Source: an uncultured Collinsella sp.
GTDB taxonomy: Bacteria > Actinomycetota > Coriobacteriia > Coriobacteriales > Coriobacteriaceae
Direction of reading: 5' to 3'
Assembly (NCBI GenBank): GCA_900540935.1
Contig: UQHW01000011.1
Coordinates: 1 to 59,106 of the forward strand
DNA length: 59,106 nucleotides
Part shown: positions 1 to 8,074 of the stretch, piece after piece
Layout: each line of letters opens with the position of its first letter
Numbering within the stretch: position 1 is the first letter of the stretch
The notes under the pieces: model-generated
What the model saw: the letters and a program-made list of their open reading frames with translations, nothing else
What the model was told of the DNA's origin: nothing
Database searches by the model: none
Translations under genes and position numbers: made by a program

Positions 1-1
1 G

Positions 2-1096
2 GACTTGCAGCGACGGACCTCAGGACACTCTTACACCACGTCTGCGCGCGCGACCGGCAGACAGCAGATTATTCGGGATTTGGACCGTGCCTTCTTGAGC
101 CAGCGCAGGCGCCCAGAATTGACCTCGATCTTCTCGGGCGCGCGTGGAACCGGTAAAACCGCTCTCATGTCGTCGCTCGCGACAAGGGCGGAATCCCACG
201 GCTGGATAGCCGTAAAGACGACCGCGCTCCCGGGAATGCTTGAGGAAATCGAGTTCGGGACGAAACGCGCCGCAGCCCATCTCATCGAATCGTCCAACCA
301 CTTCGAAGTCACCGGTCTCGGAATTGCACCGCTCGGCAGCATCGAGGTCAATCGCGTTCACGATGCCTCAACCTGGCGTTATCGCATGAGCGACATCATC
401 GACCAGCTCAACGAGGCGGGCACCGGTCTGCTCGTCACGGTTGACGAGGTGGACCCGACACTCGACGAGATGATTCAGCTCGCAGCGACGTATCAGCACT
501 TTGTGACCGATGGGAAACGCGTCGCCCTGCTCATGGCGGGACTTCCCAACAATGTCTCTACGTTGCTGAACCACAAGACGGTCTCGTTCCTTCGCCGCGC
601 CCAACAATATCATCTGGGTCGCATTGCCGACTATGACGTGCGCGAGGCCTTGATTCGCACAATCCAGGAAAACGATCGCCTGGCAGATGCTGAGGGAATC
701 GATAGAGCCGTTCGCTCGATCTCTGGATTTCCCTTCCTATTGCAACTCGTAGGTTACCGTGCCTGGGATCTCACAAGCGATTCGAAGGAAATCTCGTCAC
801 GCGACTTTGACCTGGGAATCAAAATCGCGCGCGACGAGATGGACGACCGAATCCTCGCGGCAACCTATCGGGAACTCACTGCAGAGGACAAGCGATTCCT
901 CATCGCCATGCTCGATGACGAGGAAGAATCCACCACCGCCGACCTCGTCGAACGCCTTAAGCGTTCGCCACAGCAGGTCTCCCGCTATCGACGCCGCATG
1001 ATAGATGCCGGCATCATCGGGGAACGAGGACGAGGGCTCGTCGCATTTGAATTGCCGTTCTTCCGTGACTATCTCGCCGCTCAATGCGTGAAATAG
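2..1096 (+). CDS. AAA ATPase of the archaeal-ATPase type with C-terminal winged helix (5' end cut by window)
   Basis: This is a P-loop ATPase of unknown cellular role. Counting from the TTG at 5, a Walker A (GARGTGKT) lies at residues 45-52 and a Walker B (LLVTVDEVD) near 142-150. The last 75 residues look like a winged helix ending in the GERGRGLV motif. The reading frame is open to the left edge. The intact homologue at 3643-4761 has about 15 more N-terminal residues (the NPFKPT...IGRE motif), so the true start probably lies outside the window and the TTG at 5 is only a fallback. A decayed copy of the same subtype sits at 57427-57894. The gene is convergent with the UvrA-like gene, and a perfect palindrome fills the 40 bp between their stop codons. 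Family assignment is sure; function is unknown. Confidence 0.85.
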   Translation, partial: DLQRRTSGHSYTTSARATGRQQIIRDLDRAFLSQRRRPELTSIFSGARGTGKTALMSSLATRAESHGWIAVKTTALPGMLEEIEFGTKRAAAHLIESSNHFEVTGLGIAPLGSIEVNRVHDASTWRYRMSDIIDQLNEAGTGLLVTVDEVDPTLDEMIQLAATYQHFVTDGKRVALLMAGLPNNVSTLLNHKTVSFLRRAQQYHLGRIADYDVREALIRTIQENDRLADAEGIDRAVRSISGFPFLLQLVGYRAWDLTSDSKEISSRDFDLGIKIARDEMDDRILAATYRELTAEDKRFLIAMLDDEEESTTADLVERLKRSPQQVSRYRRRMIDAGIIGERGRGLVAFELPFFRDYLAAQCVK

Positions 1097-1100
1097 GCAT

Positions 1101-1135
1101 CAATGTGACAAAGGGGCAGCCCCTTTGTCACATTG
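1101..1135. repeat. Palindromic repeat R1, copy 1 (TGTGACAAAGGGG hairpin)
   Basis: Perfect 17-bp arms (CAATGTGACAAAGGGGC and its complement) flank a single base. The element lies between two convergent stop codons, 4 bp from one and 1 bp from the other. There is no T tract, so it is not a canonical intrinsic terminator. Related copies occur at 4833-4860, 35771-35805 and 37665-37698. Confidence 0.85.
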
Positions 1136-1136
1136 C

Positions 1137-3617
1137 CTATAGGTAGCGGCCGGTGATGCTTGCGGAGCAGGCCGCGATGTCGCCCGGCGTGCCGGCGCAG
1201 ACGATTTGCCCGCCGGCGTCGCCACCGCCTGGGCCCATGTCGATCACGTAATCGGCGTTACGGATAAGGTCGAGATCGTGTTCGATCACGATAACCGTGG
1301 CGCCCTTGGCAACAAGACCGTCAAACACGTTCAACAGCACCTGGACATCGAGCGGATGCAGGCCGATCGTGGGCTCGTCGAACACGAATACAGCATCATC
1401 CTGCACGCGGCCCATCTCGCTCGCAAGCTTAAGACGCTGCGCCTCGCCGCCCGAAAGCGCCGGTGTGGGCTCACCGAGCGTGAGATAACCCAGGCCCAGG
1501 TCGTGCAAGGTCTGCAAGCGCACCTGAACTTTCTTGAGTCCCACCGTAGCGTCGAGTGCCTCGTCCACGCTCATATCCATAAGCTGCGGCAACGTAAGCA
1601 GACTGCCATCCTTGCCTTCGCGATGGATATGCGAGGCGGCCTCGGCGTAGCGCGAGCCGCGACATGCCGGGCAGACGATCTCGACGTCGGGCAAAAACTG
1701 CACGTCGAGCGATATCGAGCCCGTGCCGTCACACGTAGGGCAGCGCAAGGTGCCGGTGTTGTAGCTAAAGGCGCCCGCCTTGTAGCCGGCTGCCTTGGCT
1801 TCGGGCGTACGGGCGAAGGCGCGGCGCAGCTCGTCATGGATGTCGGCATAGGTTGCCACCGTCGAGCGCACGTTGGCGCCGATGGGCGTAGCGTCAATCA
1901 GGTTTGCGCGTGCGATACCCTCGGCATCGACCCAACGCACATGTTTTGGCAGGCGCTCGCCAGTTGCCCGAGCCTTAAGTGCCGGGATGAGCGTCTCGAG
2001 CACCAACGTCGTCTTACCCGAACCCGAAACGCCCGTAACCGCGACAAGGCGGCCGCGCGGGATATCGACTTCGAGCGGTTTTACGGTATGGATGGCATCG
2101 GTTGCCATGCGGATATGTCCCTGATTGAACATTTCGTCGTCAGTCACCTGCGGACGCAAGCGCTTGGGCTCTGAGCGCAAAAACGGCGCGATGCGGCTGC
2201 TCTGCGATTGCTCGACCTCGTCTACCGTACCGGCAGCGATCACGTTACCGCCGCCTGCTCCGGCAACGGGGCCCATCTCGACCAGATAGTCGGCTTCCAC
2301 CAGTACGCGCGTATCGTGGTCGACAACAACCACAGTGTTGCCGTCATCCACCAGATCGTGCATCACGCCTTCCAGGCCGTCGACATTGGCAGGATGCAAG
2401 CCAATCGAGGGCTCGTCCAGCACATAGAGCACGCCCGTCGATCGGTTGCGCACCACGCGGGCGAGTTGCACGCGCTGGCGCTCACCCGTGGAAAGCGTGG
2501 CACCGGCGCGATCGAGCGAAAGATAATCGAGGCCCAAATCGACCAGGCGACGGGCCGCACCCAAAAACGAATCGCAGATATCCGTCGCCATGGGCCGCAT
2601 CTCGGACGGCAAGGATGCGGGCACCCCGCGCACCCACTCGATCGCATCACCAAGCGTCATGGCCGCGGCCTGAGCCAGATTGATACCGCGCACCTGGGGC
2701 TGCCGCGCAGCCTCGGAGAGACGCGTGCCGCCGCAATCGCGGCATGGGCCCTCGCGCAAAAAGCGCGCAACGCGTTTTAAGCCCTTATCGTCCTTGACCT
2801 TGGCGAGCGCATTCTCGACGGTATAGACGGCGTTGTAATAGGTAAAGTCGAGTGGCGTAGCGCCCTCGCCGTTTTTGGGCACGTAGAGGATGTGCTTCTT
2901 AACCGCCGGACCATGAAACACGATGTCGCGCTCTTGAGGAGTGAGCTGGTTAAACGGCACATCGGTGCGCACGCCCATCTCGCCAGCCACCTGCTTCATC
3001 AGATCCCACATGAGCGTGCCCCAGGGAAGCACCGCGCCCTCGTTGATGGTCTTTGACTCGTCGGGCACCAGGCTCGCTTCGTCCACCTCGCGCATGACAC
3101 CGGTGCCGCCGCAAGTAGGGCACGCGCCGCCGCTGTTAAAGGCAAGGTCTTCGGCGCTCGGGGCGTAGAACTCGCGGCCGCATGTCGGACACGTGAGCGA
3201 CAGGCCTGCGGCCACGTTAAGGCTCGGCTCCACACGCGCCCCGCAATGCGGGCACACGTGATGGGCGCAACGGCTAAAGAGCAGACGCAGGCTGTTGTTG
3301 AGCTCGGTCATGGTACCAAAGGTCGAGCGCACGCCCGGCACGCTGGGGCGCTGGTGCAGCGCGAGCGCCGCCGGCACGTGTAGCACCTCGTCCACCTGGG
3401 CGTGCTCGGCCTGCGTCAGGCGACGTCGAGTATAGGTGCTGAGTGCTTCCAAGTAGCGACGCGAGCCCTCGGCGTAAAGAACGCCCAGTGCCAGCGAGCT
3501 CTTGCCCGAACCCGATACGCCGGCAATACCCACCAGCTTTCCCAGCGGAATATCGATATCGATGTCCTTGAGGTTATGGACGCGCGCGCCACGCACCTCG
3601 ATAGCCTGCGGACTCAT
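1137..3617 (-). CDS. UvrA-like ABC ATPase (short UvrA paralogue, class II type)
   Basis: This protein belongs to the UvrA family of DNA-damage-recognition ABC ATPases. It has two ABC modules. Counting from the upstream ATG at 3650, the Walker A motifs are GVSGSGKS at 44-51 and GVSGSGKT at 540-547, and the signatures are LSTGERQ at 386 and LSGGEAQ at 732. CxxC zinc motifs lie near 133-157, 177-180, 303-306, 637-640 and 660-663. At 826-837 residues it is about 100 shorter than housekeeping UvrA (about 940), as in UvrA2-type paralogues that act in drug or DNA-adduct tolerance. I chose the ATG at 3617 because the protein then begins with the usual IEVRGARVHNL block. The ATG at 3650 has no ribosome site and overlaps the preceding ATPase gene by 8 bp, which implies coupling either way. 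Whether it works with UvrBC is unknown. Confidence 0.85.
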   Translation of the reverse strand: MSPQAIEVRGARVHNLKDIDIDIPLGKLVGIAGVSGSGKSSLALGVLYAEGSRRYLEALSTYTRRRLTQAEHAQVDEVLHVPAALALHQRPSVPGVRSTFGTMTELNNSLRLLFSRCAHHVCPHCGARVEPSLNVAAGLSLTCPTCGREFYAPSAEDLAFNSGGACPTCGGTGVMREVDEASLVPDESKTINEGAVLPWGTLMWDLMKQVAGEMGVRTDVPFNQLTPQERDIVFHGPAVKKHILYVPKNGEGATPLDFTYYNAVYTVENALAKVKDDKGLKRVARFLREGPCRDCGGTRLSEAARQPQVRGINLAQAAAMTLGDAIEWVRGVPASLPSEMRPMATDICDSFLGAARRLVDLGLDYLSLDRAGATLSTGERQRVQLARVVRNRSTGVLYVLDEPSIGLHPANVDGLEGVMHDLVDDGNTVVVVDHDTRVLVEADYLVEMGPVAGAGGGNVIAAGTVDEVEQSQSSRIAPFLRSEPKRLRPQVTDDEMFNQGHIRMATDAIHTVKPLEVDIPRGRLVAVTGVSGSGKTTLVLETLIPALKARATGERLPKHVRWVDAEGIARANLIDATPIGANVRSTVATYADIHDELRRAFARTPEAKAAGYKAGAFSYNTGTLRCPTCDGTGSISLDVQFLPDVEIVCPACRGSRYAEAASHIHREGKDGSLLTLPQLMDMSVDEALDATVGLKKVQVRLQTLHDLGLGYLTLGEPTPALSGGEAQRLKLASEMGRVQDDAVFVFDEPTIGLHPLDVQVLLNVFDGLVAKGATVIVIEHDLDLIRNADYVIDMGPGGGDAGGQIVCAGTPGDIAACSASITGRYL

Positions 3618-3642
3618 CTTCTGTTCCGTCACCTTTATCACC

Positions 3643-4761
3643 CTACTCATGCCATAAAACTCGATCGCGAATGTACACGCCCAGCATGGGCACGGTAAAC
3701 CGGACGAGACCGTATCCGGCGGCCTCGATGACGCGCTCGCGAATCAGGCTTGCGCGATATTTACTCGCCCAACTCTGGGTGCGATCGCAACGCTCAATGA
3801 TATCCGCCATGCGCGTCGGCTTACCCTCGTCAGCAGCCATGGCCTCGATAAAGAGGCGTTGCGGACTGCGCAACCCGTAATACAGAGGCGCGTCGACCGC
3901 TTCGTAGAACTCGGAGACGGCATCCGCATGGCCATCCTCGACATCGCGCCTTTCGATGACCTGCGAGCCACGCCGGACAGCAGACCGCCACATGTAATAT
4001 CCCACCAGCTGAACCATATAGGGATGCCCCATGCTCTTGCGCGCCGCAAGGTCCGCCGTCTCCGCGTCAACGCAAAGACCAGCGTCTTTGACCGTCTGGA
4101 TATACGAATCGCGCACCTTGGGCAAAGATATCGCCCCCAACGTACGCTGCTGGGCACGCCGCAAAAACGTCACGCTCGGCTCTTCGAGCAGATCGTCAAC
4201 CATACTGGGTAAGCCGGCGAACACCAGCGCAAGACCGCGCTGGTCGCTATCGGACAAGCCCGTAACGTCCTGGTCTCCGAGCACCTGCTGATAGAGAACG
4301 GCAAGAGCCGCCAGCTCCTCGATAGACGCCGATTGCGCCTCATCAATCGCAAACAGTATGCCCTTGCCTGGACCGAGCTTCTTGAGGCGCTCGTTGACCA
4401 GTCCTCGCAACGTCTCGCCCTTTGCCCGCGCCGCCTCGACCGACATCCGGCCAAACGACGGCCCGAACTCCATTGACGTCACAACGGGTTTATTCGAGCG
4501 AAGCGCGTCGGCCAAGCGGTCGCATAAGCCAAGCGAAGCGGAATCGGAGATAACCGCCCATCCGCGCTCGCTGGCTAGACGTTGCAGCTCCCGCAGGAGA
4601 ACCGTTTTGCCGCAGCCGCGGTTTCCCGTAATGAGCATGAGCCTACCCGGCGCTCCGGCTCCGTTGTCGAGTCCTTCCTCAAAATCTTCGATGACCGACT
4701 CTCGACCGATGAGCATCGGAGGCCGCTTGCCTGCCGTTGGCTTAAAGGGATTTGGATTCAT
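3643..4761 (-). CDS. AAA ATPase of the archaeal-ATPase type
   Basis: A 372-residue P-loop ATPase. It starts with the family hallmark NPFKPT...PPMLIGRE, has Walker A GNRGCGKT at 46-53 and Walker B GILFAIDE at 134-141, then the conserved FLRRAQQ block and a C-terminal winged helix. It is a distant paralogue of the gene at the left edge. A strong GAGGAGG ribosome site precedes the ATG. Its TAG stop lies 3 to 5 bp inside the upstream reading of the UvrA-like gene, so the two probably form one transcript. The leader carries direct repeats of TTGGTATAACT (4788-4826). The family is widespread and often multicopy in gut bacteria, with no established function. The pairing with a UvrA paralogue may be incidental. 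Confidence 0.85.
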   Translation of the reverse strand: MNPNPFKPTAGKRPPMLIGRESVIEDFEEGLDNGAGAPGRLMLITGNRGCGKTVLLRELQRLASERGWAVISDSASLGLCDRLADALRSNKPVVTSMEFGPSFGRMSVEAARAKGETLRGLVNERLKKLGPGKGILFAIDEAQSASIEELAALAVLYQQVLGDQDVTGLSDSDQRGLALVFAGLPSMVDDLLEEPSVTFLRRAQQRTLGAISLPKVRDSYIQTVKDAGLCVDAETADLAARKSMGHPYMVQLVGYYMWRSAVRRGSQVIERRDVEDGHADAVSEFYEAVDAPLYYGLRSPQRLFIEAMAADEGKPTRMADIIERCDRTQSWASKYRASLIRERVIEAAGYGLVRFTVPMLGVYIRDRVLWHE

Positions 4762-4787
4762 GTCGGCCTCCTCGGATTGGCAAACCC

Positions 4788-4826
4788 TGGTAATAGTTAT
4801 ACCAACTTGTACCGAGTTATACCAAT
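4788..4826 (-). promoter_or_regulatory. Repeat cluster upstream of the 3643-4761 ATPase (candidate operator)
   Basis: Read on the minus strand, TTGGTATAACT occurs twice with a 21-bp period. The second copy runs into TGGTA-N7-TACCA, an inverted repeat. The cluster ends about 27 bp before the start codon, just upstream of the ribosome site. The placement suits an operator. Autoregulation by the encoded winged helix is inference. Confidence 0.5.
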
Positions 4827-4832
4827 AGCATC

Positions 4833-4860
4833 TGACAAAGGAGATGCCCCTTTGTCACAT
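4833..4860. repeat. Palindromic repeat R1, copy 2
   Basis: TGACAAAGG and CCCCTTTGTCA arms surround a short loop. The TGA stop codon of the TetM-like gene (4855-4857) lies inside the right arm. The left arm ends just before the ATPase leader repeats. Confidence 0.8.
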
Positions 4861-6858
4861 GTGGCCGAAAAACTCGGCGTCTGCTGCTCGCCAGGGGCAG
4901 AAGGTGGAGGGATCGACCTTTACGTGGGCTGCCTCGGGGACGTCATACCACTTGACGGTGTAGCCAGCGCCGTGAGAGCAAAAGACCGAATCGGGCGTGT
5001 TGGGCAGATCGGCCTCTGGCTCATAGGCGGCAGTCTCGATGACGCGCTCGGCATCATGACAAGCCGCATAGCCGGCGAACTCCAGGTACAGATGTCCGCG
5101 ACCGCTCGTGTAGGCAGCCACCTCCAGCGCGTAATCCTGCACCTCAGATGCCGGCACGCGACCCACAAGCTTCGCCCGGTCCCCCGCCATCGCCGGCGGC
5201 TCGTACTCGGCACCCATGCGCGTGGCATCCGAGAGCGCCCGGCCCACGCACTCCCCCGGCACCTCGAGCTCAAAGTGGTACCACGGCTCCAACAGCACCG
5301 CCGCGCCGGCCTCACGCGCCTGCATGAGCCCCTGGCGAATCGCGCGGTACGTGGCCTGGCGAAAGTCGCCGCCCTCGGTGTGTTTGGCATGCGCACGGCC
5401 GCCCGTGAGCGTAATGCGCACATCGGCGATGGGCGAGCCGGTCAGCACACCCAGGTGATCGCGCTCCATGGCGTTGGTGAGCGCCAGACGTTGCCAGTTA
5501 AGATCGAGCTCGTCGGTCGAGGTCACGGTGCCAAACTGCACGCCCGAACCCGCTGGCAACGGCTCCAGACGCAGATGCACCTCGGCATAGTGGCGCAGTG
5601 GCTCAAAGTGGCCCACGCCCTCGACCGGCTGCGAAATGGTCTCCTTATAGAGGATGCCGCCGGGCTCAAACTCGACCGCAAGGCCAAAACGATCGGCCAG
5701 CACGCGCTGCACGACCTCGAGCTGCACCGCTCCCATGAGCTGCAGATGTATTTGTTCAAGATGCGTGTTCCAGCTTACGCCGAGCATGGGATCTTCGTCC
5801 GCTAACTCAGTCAATGCCTTGAACACCGTATGGACATCGTGTTCGCCCGGAAGCACCGTATAGGTGAGGACCGGCGCAATGACGGGCGCATCGCTCGCAG
5901 GTTCCGCGCCCAGGGCGTCCCCTGGGCGAACGTGCGCAAGACCCGTCACGGCACAAATACCGCCAGCAGCAACTTCTTGGGCAAGCTCATACTTTTCGCC
6001 GTTATAGATGCGTACCTGATCGACCTTCTGCTCCCATGCCTCGGCGCCGGAACGTCCGTTAATCAGCTGTTTGGCATGCAGCGTGCCGCCGGTCACTTTA
6101 ACCCATGCCAAGCGCTCGCCGCGATCCCCGCGGCTCACACGGTAGACGCGCGCGGCAAACTCCGGGTGCCATGCCCGTTCACGCATCAGTGCGCATATAC
6201 CATCCAGCAGCTCGTCCACGCCCTGGTCCTTGAGCGCCGAGCCGGCAAAACAGGGAAAGAGCTTGCGCTCGGCAACCATGCGCGACAGCGTTGCGACGGA
6301 AAGCTCACCCGCTTCAAGAAACTCCTCGAGCGCCGCCTCGTCCAACGCAGCAGCGTCCTCCTGAACGGCACCGCCCGCCAGCAGTTCGTTGGCATCCAGG
6401 CAGCCTTCGGAAAGACGCTGCCCAAGCTGTGCCAGCAAAACATCGCGGCCGGGATTCTCCAAATCGATTTTGTTGATATAGATGAACGTCGGAATGTCAT
6501 AGCGCGCAAGCAGGCGCCACAGGGTTTCGGTGTGCCCTTGCACGCCATCGTTGGCGCCCACAACCAAAATCGCATAGTCGAGTGCGCGCAGCGTGCGCTC
6601 CGCCTCGGCAGAAAAATCGACATGCCCCGGCGCATCCACGAGCATGACGTGGGTATCGCCATGGTCGAGCACGGCCTGCGACGAGAAGATCGTAATGCCG
6701 CGCTCGCGCTCGATCGCGTTAGTGTCCAGATGCGAATCGCCATCGTCCACGCGGCCGCGCTTGCGAATGCGACCCGCGTTGAACAGCATGGCCTCGGCCA
6801 ACGTGGTCTTGCCGGCATCGACATGCGCCAAGATTCCAACGACCGCTTGCTTCGACAT
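4855..6858 (-). CDS. TetM/TetO-like translational GTPase (ribosomal-protection family)
   Basis: A 667-residue EF-G-like GTPase that should act on the ribosome. G1 is AHVDAGKT at 10-17, followed by an effector block (RERGIT), G3 DAPGH and G4 NKID, and then the EF-G II-V domain series. It has the length (about 640-670) and domain plan of Tet(M)/Tet(O)/Tet(W). However, the C-terminal region (FCSHGAGYTVKWYDV) resembles the chromosomal 'translation factor GTPase' relatives rather than acquired resistance genes. I chose the ATG at 6858 because AGGAGAG lies 6 bp upstream; an in-frame ATG at 6927 lacks such a site. Its stop codon lies inside an R1 palindrome. Tetracycline protection is possible but not shown by sequence. 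Confidence 0.85.
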   Translation of the reverse strand: MSKQAVVGILAHVDAGKTTLAEAMLFNAGRIRKRGRVDDGDSHLDTNAIERERGITIFSSQAVLDHGDTHVMLVDAPGHVDFSAEAERTLRALDYAILVVGANDGVQGHTETLWRLLARYDIPTFIYINKIDLENPGRDVLLAQLGQRLSEGCLDANELLAGGAVQEDAAALDEAALEEFLEAGELSVATLSRMVAERKLFPCFAGSALKDQGVDELLDGICALMRERAWHPEFAARVYRVSRGDRGERLAWVKVTGGTLHAKQLINGRSGAEAWEQKVDQVRIYNGEKYELAQEVAAGGICAVTGLAHVRPGDALGAEPASDAPVIAPVLTYTVLPGEHDVHTVFKALTELADEDPMLGVSWNTHLEQIHLQLMGAVQLEVVQRVLADRFGLAVEFEPGGILYKETISQPVEGVGHFEPLRHYAEVHLRLEPLPAGSGVQFGTVTSTDELDLNWQRLALTNAMERDHLGVLTGSPIADVRITLTGGRAHAKHTEGGDFRQATYRAIRQGLMQAREAGAAVLLEPWYHFELEVPGECVGRALSDATRMGAEYEPPAMAGDRAKLVGRVPASEVQDYALEVAAYTSGRGHLYLEFAGYAACHDAERVIETAAYEPEADLPNTPDSVFCSHGAGYTVKWYDVPEAAHVKVDPSTFCPWRAADAEFFGHM

Positions 6859-7163
6859 GGCTCTCCTCTTATTACAAGCCCATCGCACGCGGCAACGGGC
6901 GTTCACGCTCCACACTGGATGATACAATTTACGGGCCGGCGGGCGAAGCGGGCCCTATCCCCCGACCGAGCTCATCGCCCTGCGTTGCCGCGCGGCGATT
7001 TTCGTAGGTTCGCGCCTTGCGAAAGCCGGCACCTCCCCTTTTTGTCTGCCCGGGCTCATCTGGGGCGATAACAACGCGAGCCCCACAACAACGCGTTTTA
7101 CCAAAAATGGCCCCACTCGGGGCCATTTTCATTTCGGTGAAACGCTGGTATGTGACTCGGCCT
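6859..7163. other. Intergenic region between divergent-spaced minus-strand genes
   Basis: This 305-bp stretch holds the leader of the TetM-like gene on its left side and the terminator hairpin of the GNAT gene at 7103-7129. I see no convincing coding sequence, tRNA or riboswitch in it. Confidence 0.5.
7103..7129 (-). terminator. Rho-independent terminator after the GNAT gene
   Basis: The stem AAAATGGCCCC / GGGGCCATTTT has a 4-nt loop. On the minus strand it is followed by a T run, and it lies 35 bp past the GNAT stop codon. The symmetric A and T flanks could make it bidirectional. Confidence 0.85.
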
Positions 7164-7655
7164 TTATGCCTCGCGCAGCCAATCAAACGCGACGCGCGGC
7201 GTACCGTCCGACACATATACGATACCGGCGCGCTTAAACCCGGCCTTGGCGATGGCTCCCTGCATAGGCAGGTTATCTTGGTGCGTGTCGATACGCAGAT
7301 GGTCGATACGTTCCTTGGCAAAGGCAAACATCGCGGCCGCAACGCCATGCGTGGTGCCGTCGGATGCCACGCGGTGCAGCACAGCATACGGGGCGTCGCC
7401 GTGCCACTGGCCGCCCTCGATCGCATCGTAGGAGCTGTCCGGCCCCGGCAGAAAGGCAAACGTCGCTACCACGCGGCCGTCAACTACGCACACATAGCTG
7501 CCACCGGCGGCGATATCGGCAGCCAGTTGCTCGGCAGAAGGCGTGCCCTCGGGCCACTGCGTGGCGTTGCCATGCGCGCGCATAAAGGCGCGGGCCGCGT
7601 CATAGATAGCCATGACGGCGGGAATGTCGGTATCGAGGGTTTTTCTGATCATCAC
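7164..7655 (-). CDS. GNAT-family N-acetyltransferase
   Basis: A 163-residue protein with the GNAT fold: an N-terminal IRKTLDTDIPAVMAIY block, a central beta strand (ATFAFLPGPDSSY), the acetyl-CoA region around HGVAAAMFAFAKE, and the late motif RIDTHQDNLPMQGAIAKAGF that ends the CoA-binding core. It should transfer an acetyl group from acetyl-CoA to a small molecule or amino group; the acceptor cannot be read from the sequence. It is transcribed away from the small zinc protein gene at 7730, with a palindrome between the two starts. It carries its own terminator. Confidence 0.85.
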   Translation of the reverse strand: MMIRKTLDTDIPAVMAIYDAARAFMRAHGNATQWPEGTPSAEQLAADIAAGGSYVCVVDGRVVATFAFLPGPDSSYDAIEGGQWHGDAPYAVLHRVASDGTTHGVAAAMFAFAKERIDHLRIDTHQDNLPMQGAIAKAGFKRAGIVYVSDGTPRVAFDWLREA

Positions 7656-7673
7656 GCGGCGACCTCACGTTTA

Positions 7674-7705
7674 TTGGTATCACTTTGGTTGAGCAATGAT
7701 ACCAA
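7674..7705. promoter_or_regulatory. Inverted repeat between divergent genes (candidate operator)
   Basis: Perfect 9-bp arms TTGGTATCA and TGATACCAA are separated by 14 bp. The site lies 18 bp upstream of the GNAT start and 24 bp upstream of the small zinc protein start, so it could control both. TTGGTAT also features in the repeats of the ATPase at 3643-4761. A regulator is not identifiable. Confidence 0.5.
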
Positions 7706-7729
7706 CGTTTGGAGAGAGGCGCTAAGCAG

Positions 7730-8026
7730 ATGGGAAGCAAAAAGCGAGCCGCCTGGTCAAAGGCCAAAAGCGAGTTTTTGGGCGCTGCTACCGGCGGCGA
7801 TATGAGCGACCTGTTTGCGCGCGAGGACGAGCGCCGCGACGCCCTAGACGCCGAGCGCGATGAAGCCTGGCGTTACAAGTCGTGCGAACGCAAAAACCGT
7901 TACGACACACGCGCCGAGGCCGAGGCAGTTATGGCCGACTGCGAAAACCGCGGGCGGCGTGGTTTGGCCTGCTACAAATGTGAATACTGCGGCGGCTGGC
8001 ACCTGACGTCGCACCCTTGGAAATAG
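7730..8026 (+). CDS. Small zinc-ribbon-like protein
   Basis: A 98-residue basic and acidic protein of unknown function. The C-terminal third has a CYKCEYCGGWHLTS segment, a CxxC pair followed by a WHL motif that is common in small nucleic-acid-associated or mobile-element proteins. An upstream Cys (SCERKNRY) may complete the zinc site. The middle is a charged, probably helical linker. I chose the ATG at 7730, which has GGAGAGA 13 bp upstream; a TTG 21 bp earlier overlaps that ribosome site. It stands alone, convergent with rsmJ. Confidence 0.75.
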   Translation: MGSKKRAAWSKAKSEFLGAATGGDMSDLFAREDERRDALDAERDEAWRYKSCERKNRYDTRAEAEAVMADCENRGRRGLACYKCEYCGGWHLTSHPWK

Positions 8027-8074
8027 AGACCGCATCGGCACGGCACTAGCGAAGCCCCGGTAATCGCACGCAAG

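Noticed and set aside
1101..1135. Intrinsic terminator between the convergent genes
   Set aside because: The stem is perfect, but there is no T tract on either side and the same sequence recurs elsewhere as a repeat. I treat it as a repeat element that might still affect transcript ends.
4855..6858. Acquired tetracycline-resistance gene on a mobile element
   Set aside because: No integrase, transposase, relaxase or attachment site is nearby, and the C-terminal motifs differ from classic Tet(M). The gene is kept as TetM-like only.
4582..7071. Long plus-strand frames across the TetM-like gene
   Set aside because: They are antisense shadows with no ribosome sites and no recognisable motifs; the minus-strand GTPase explains the stretch.
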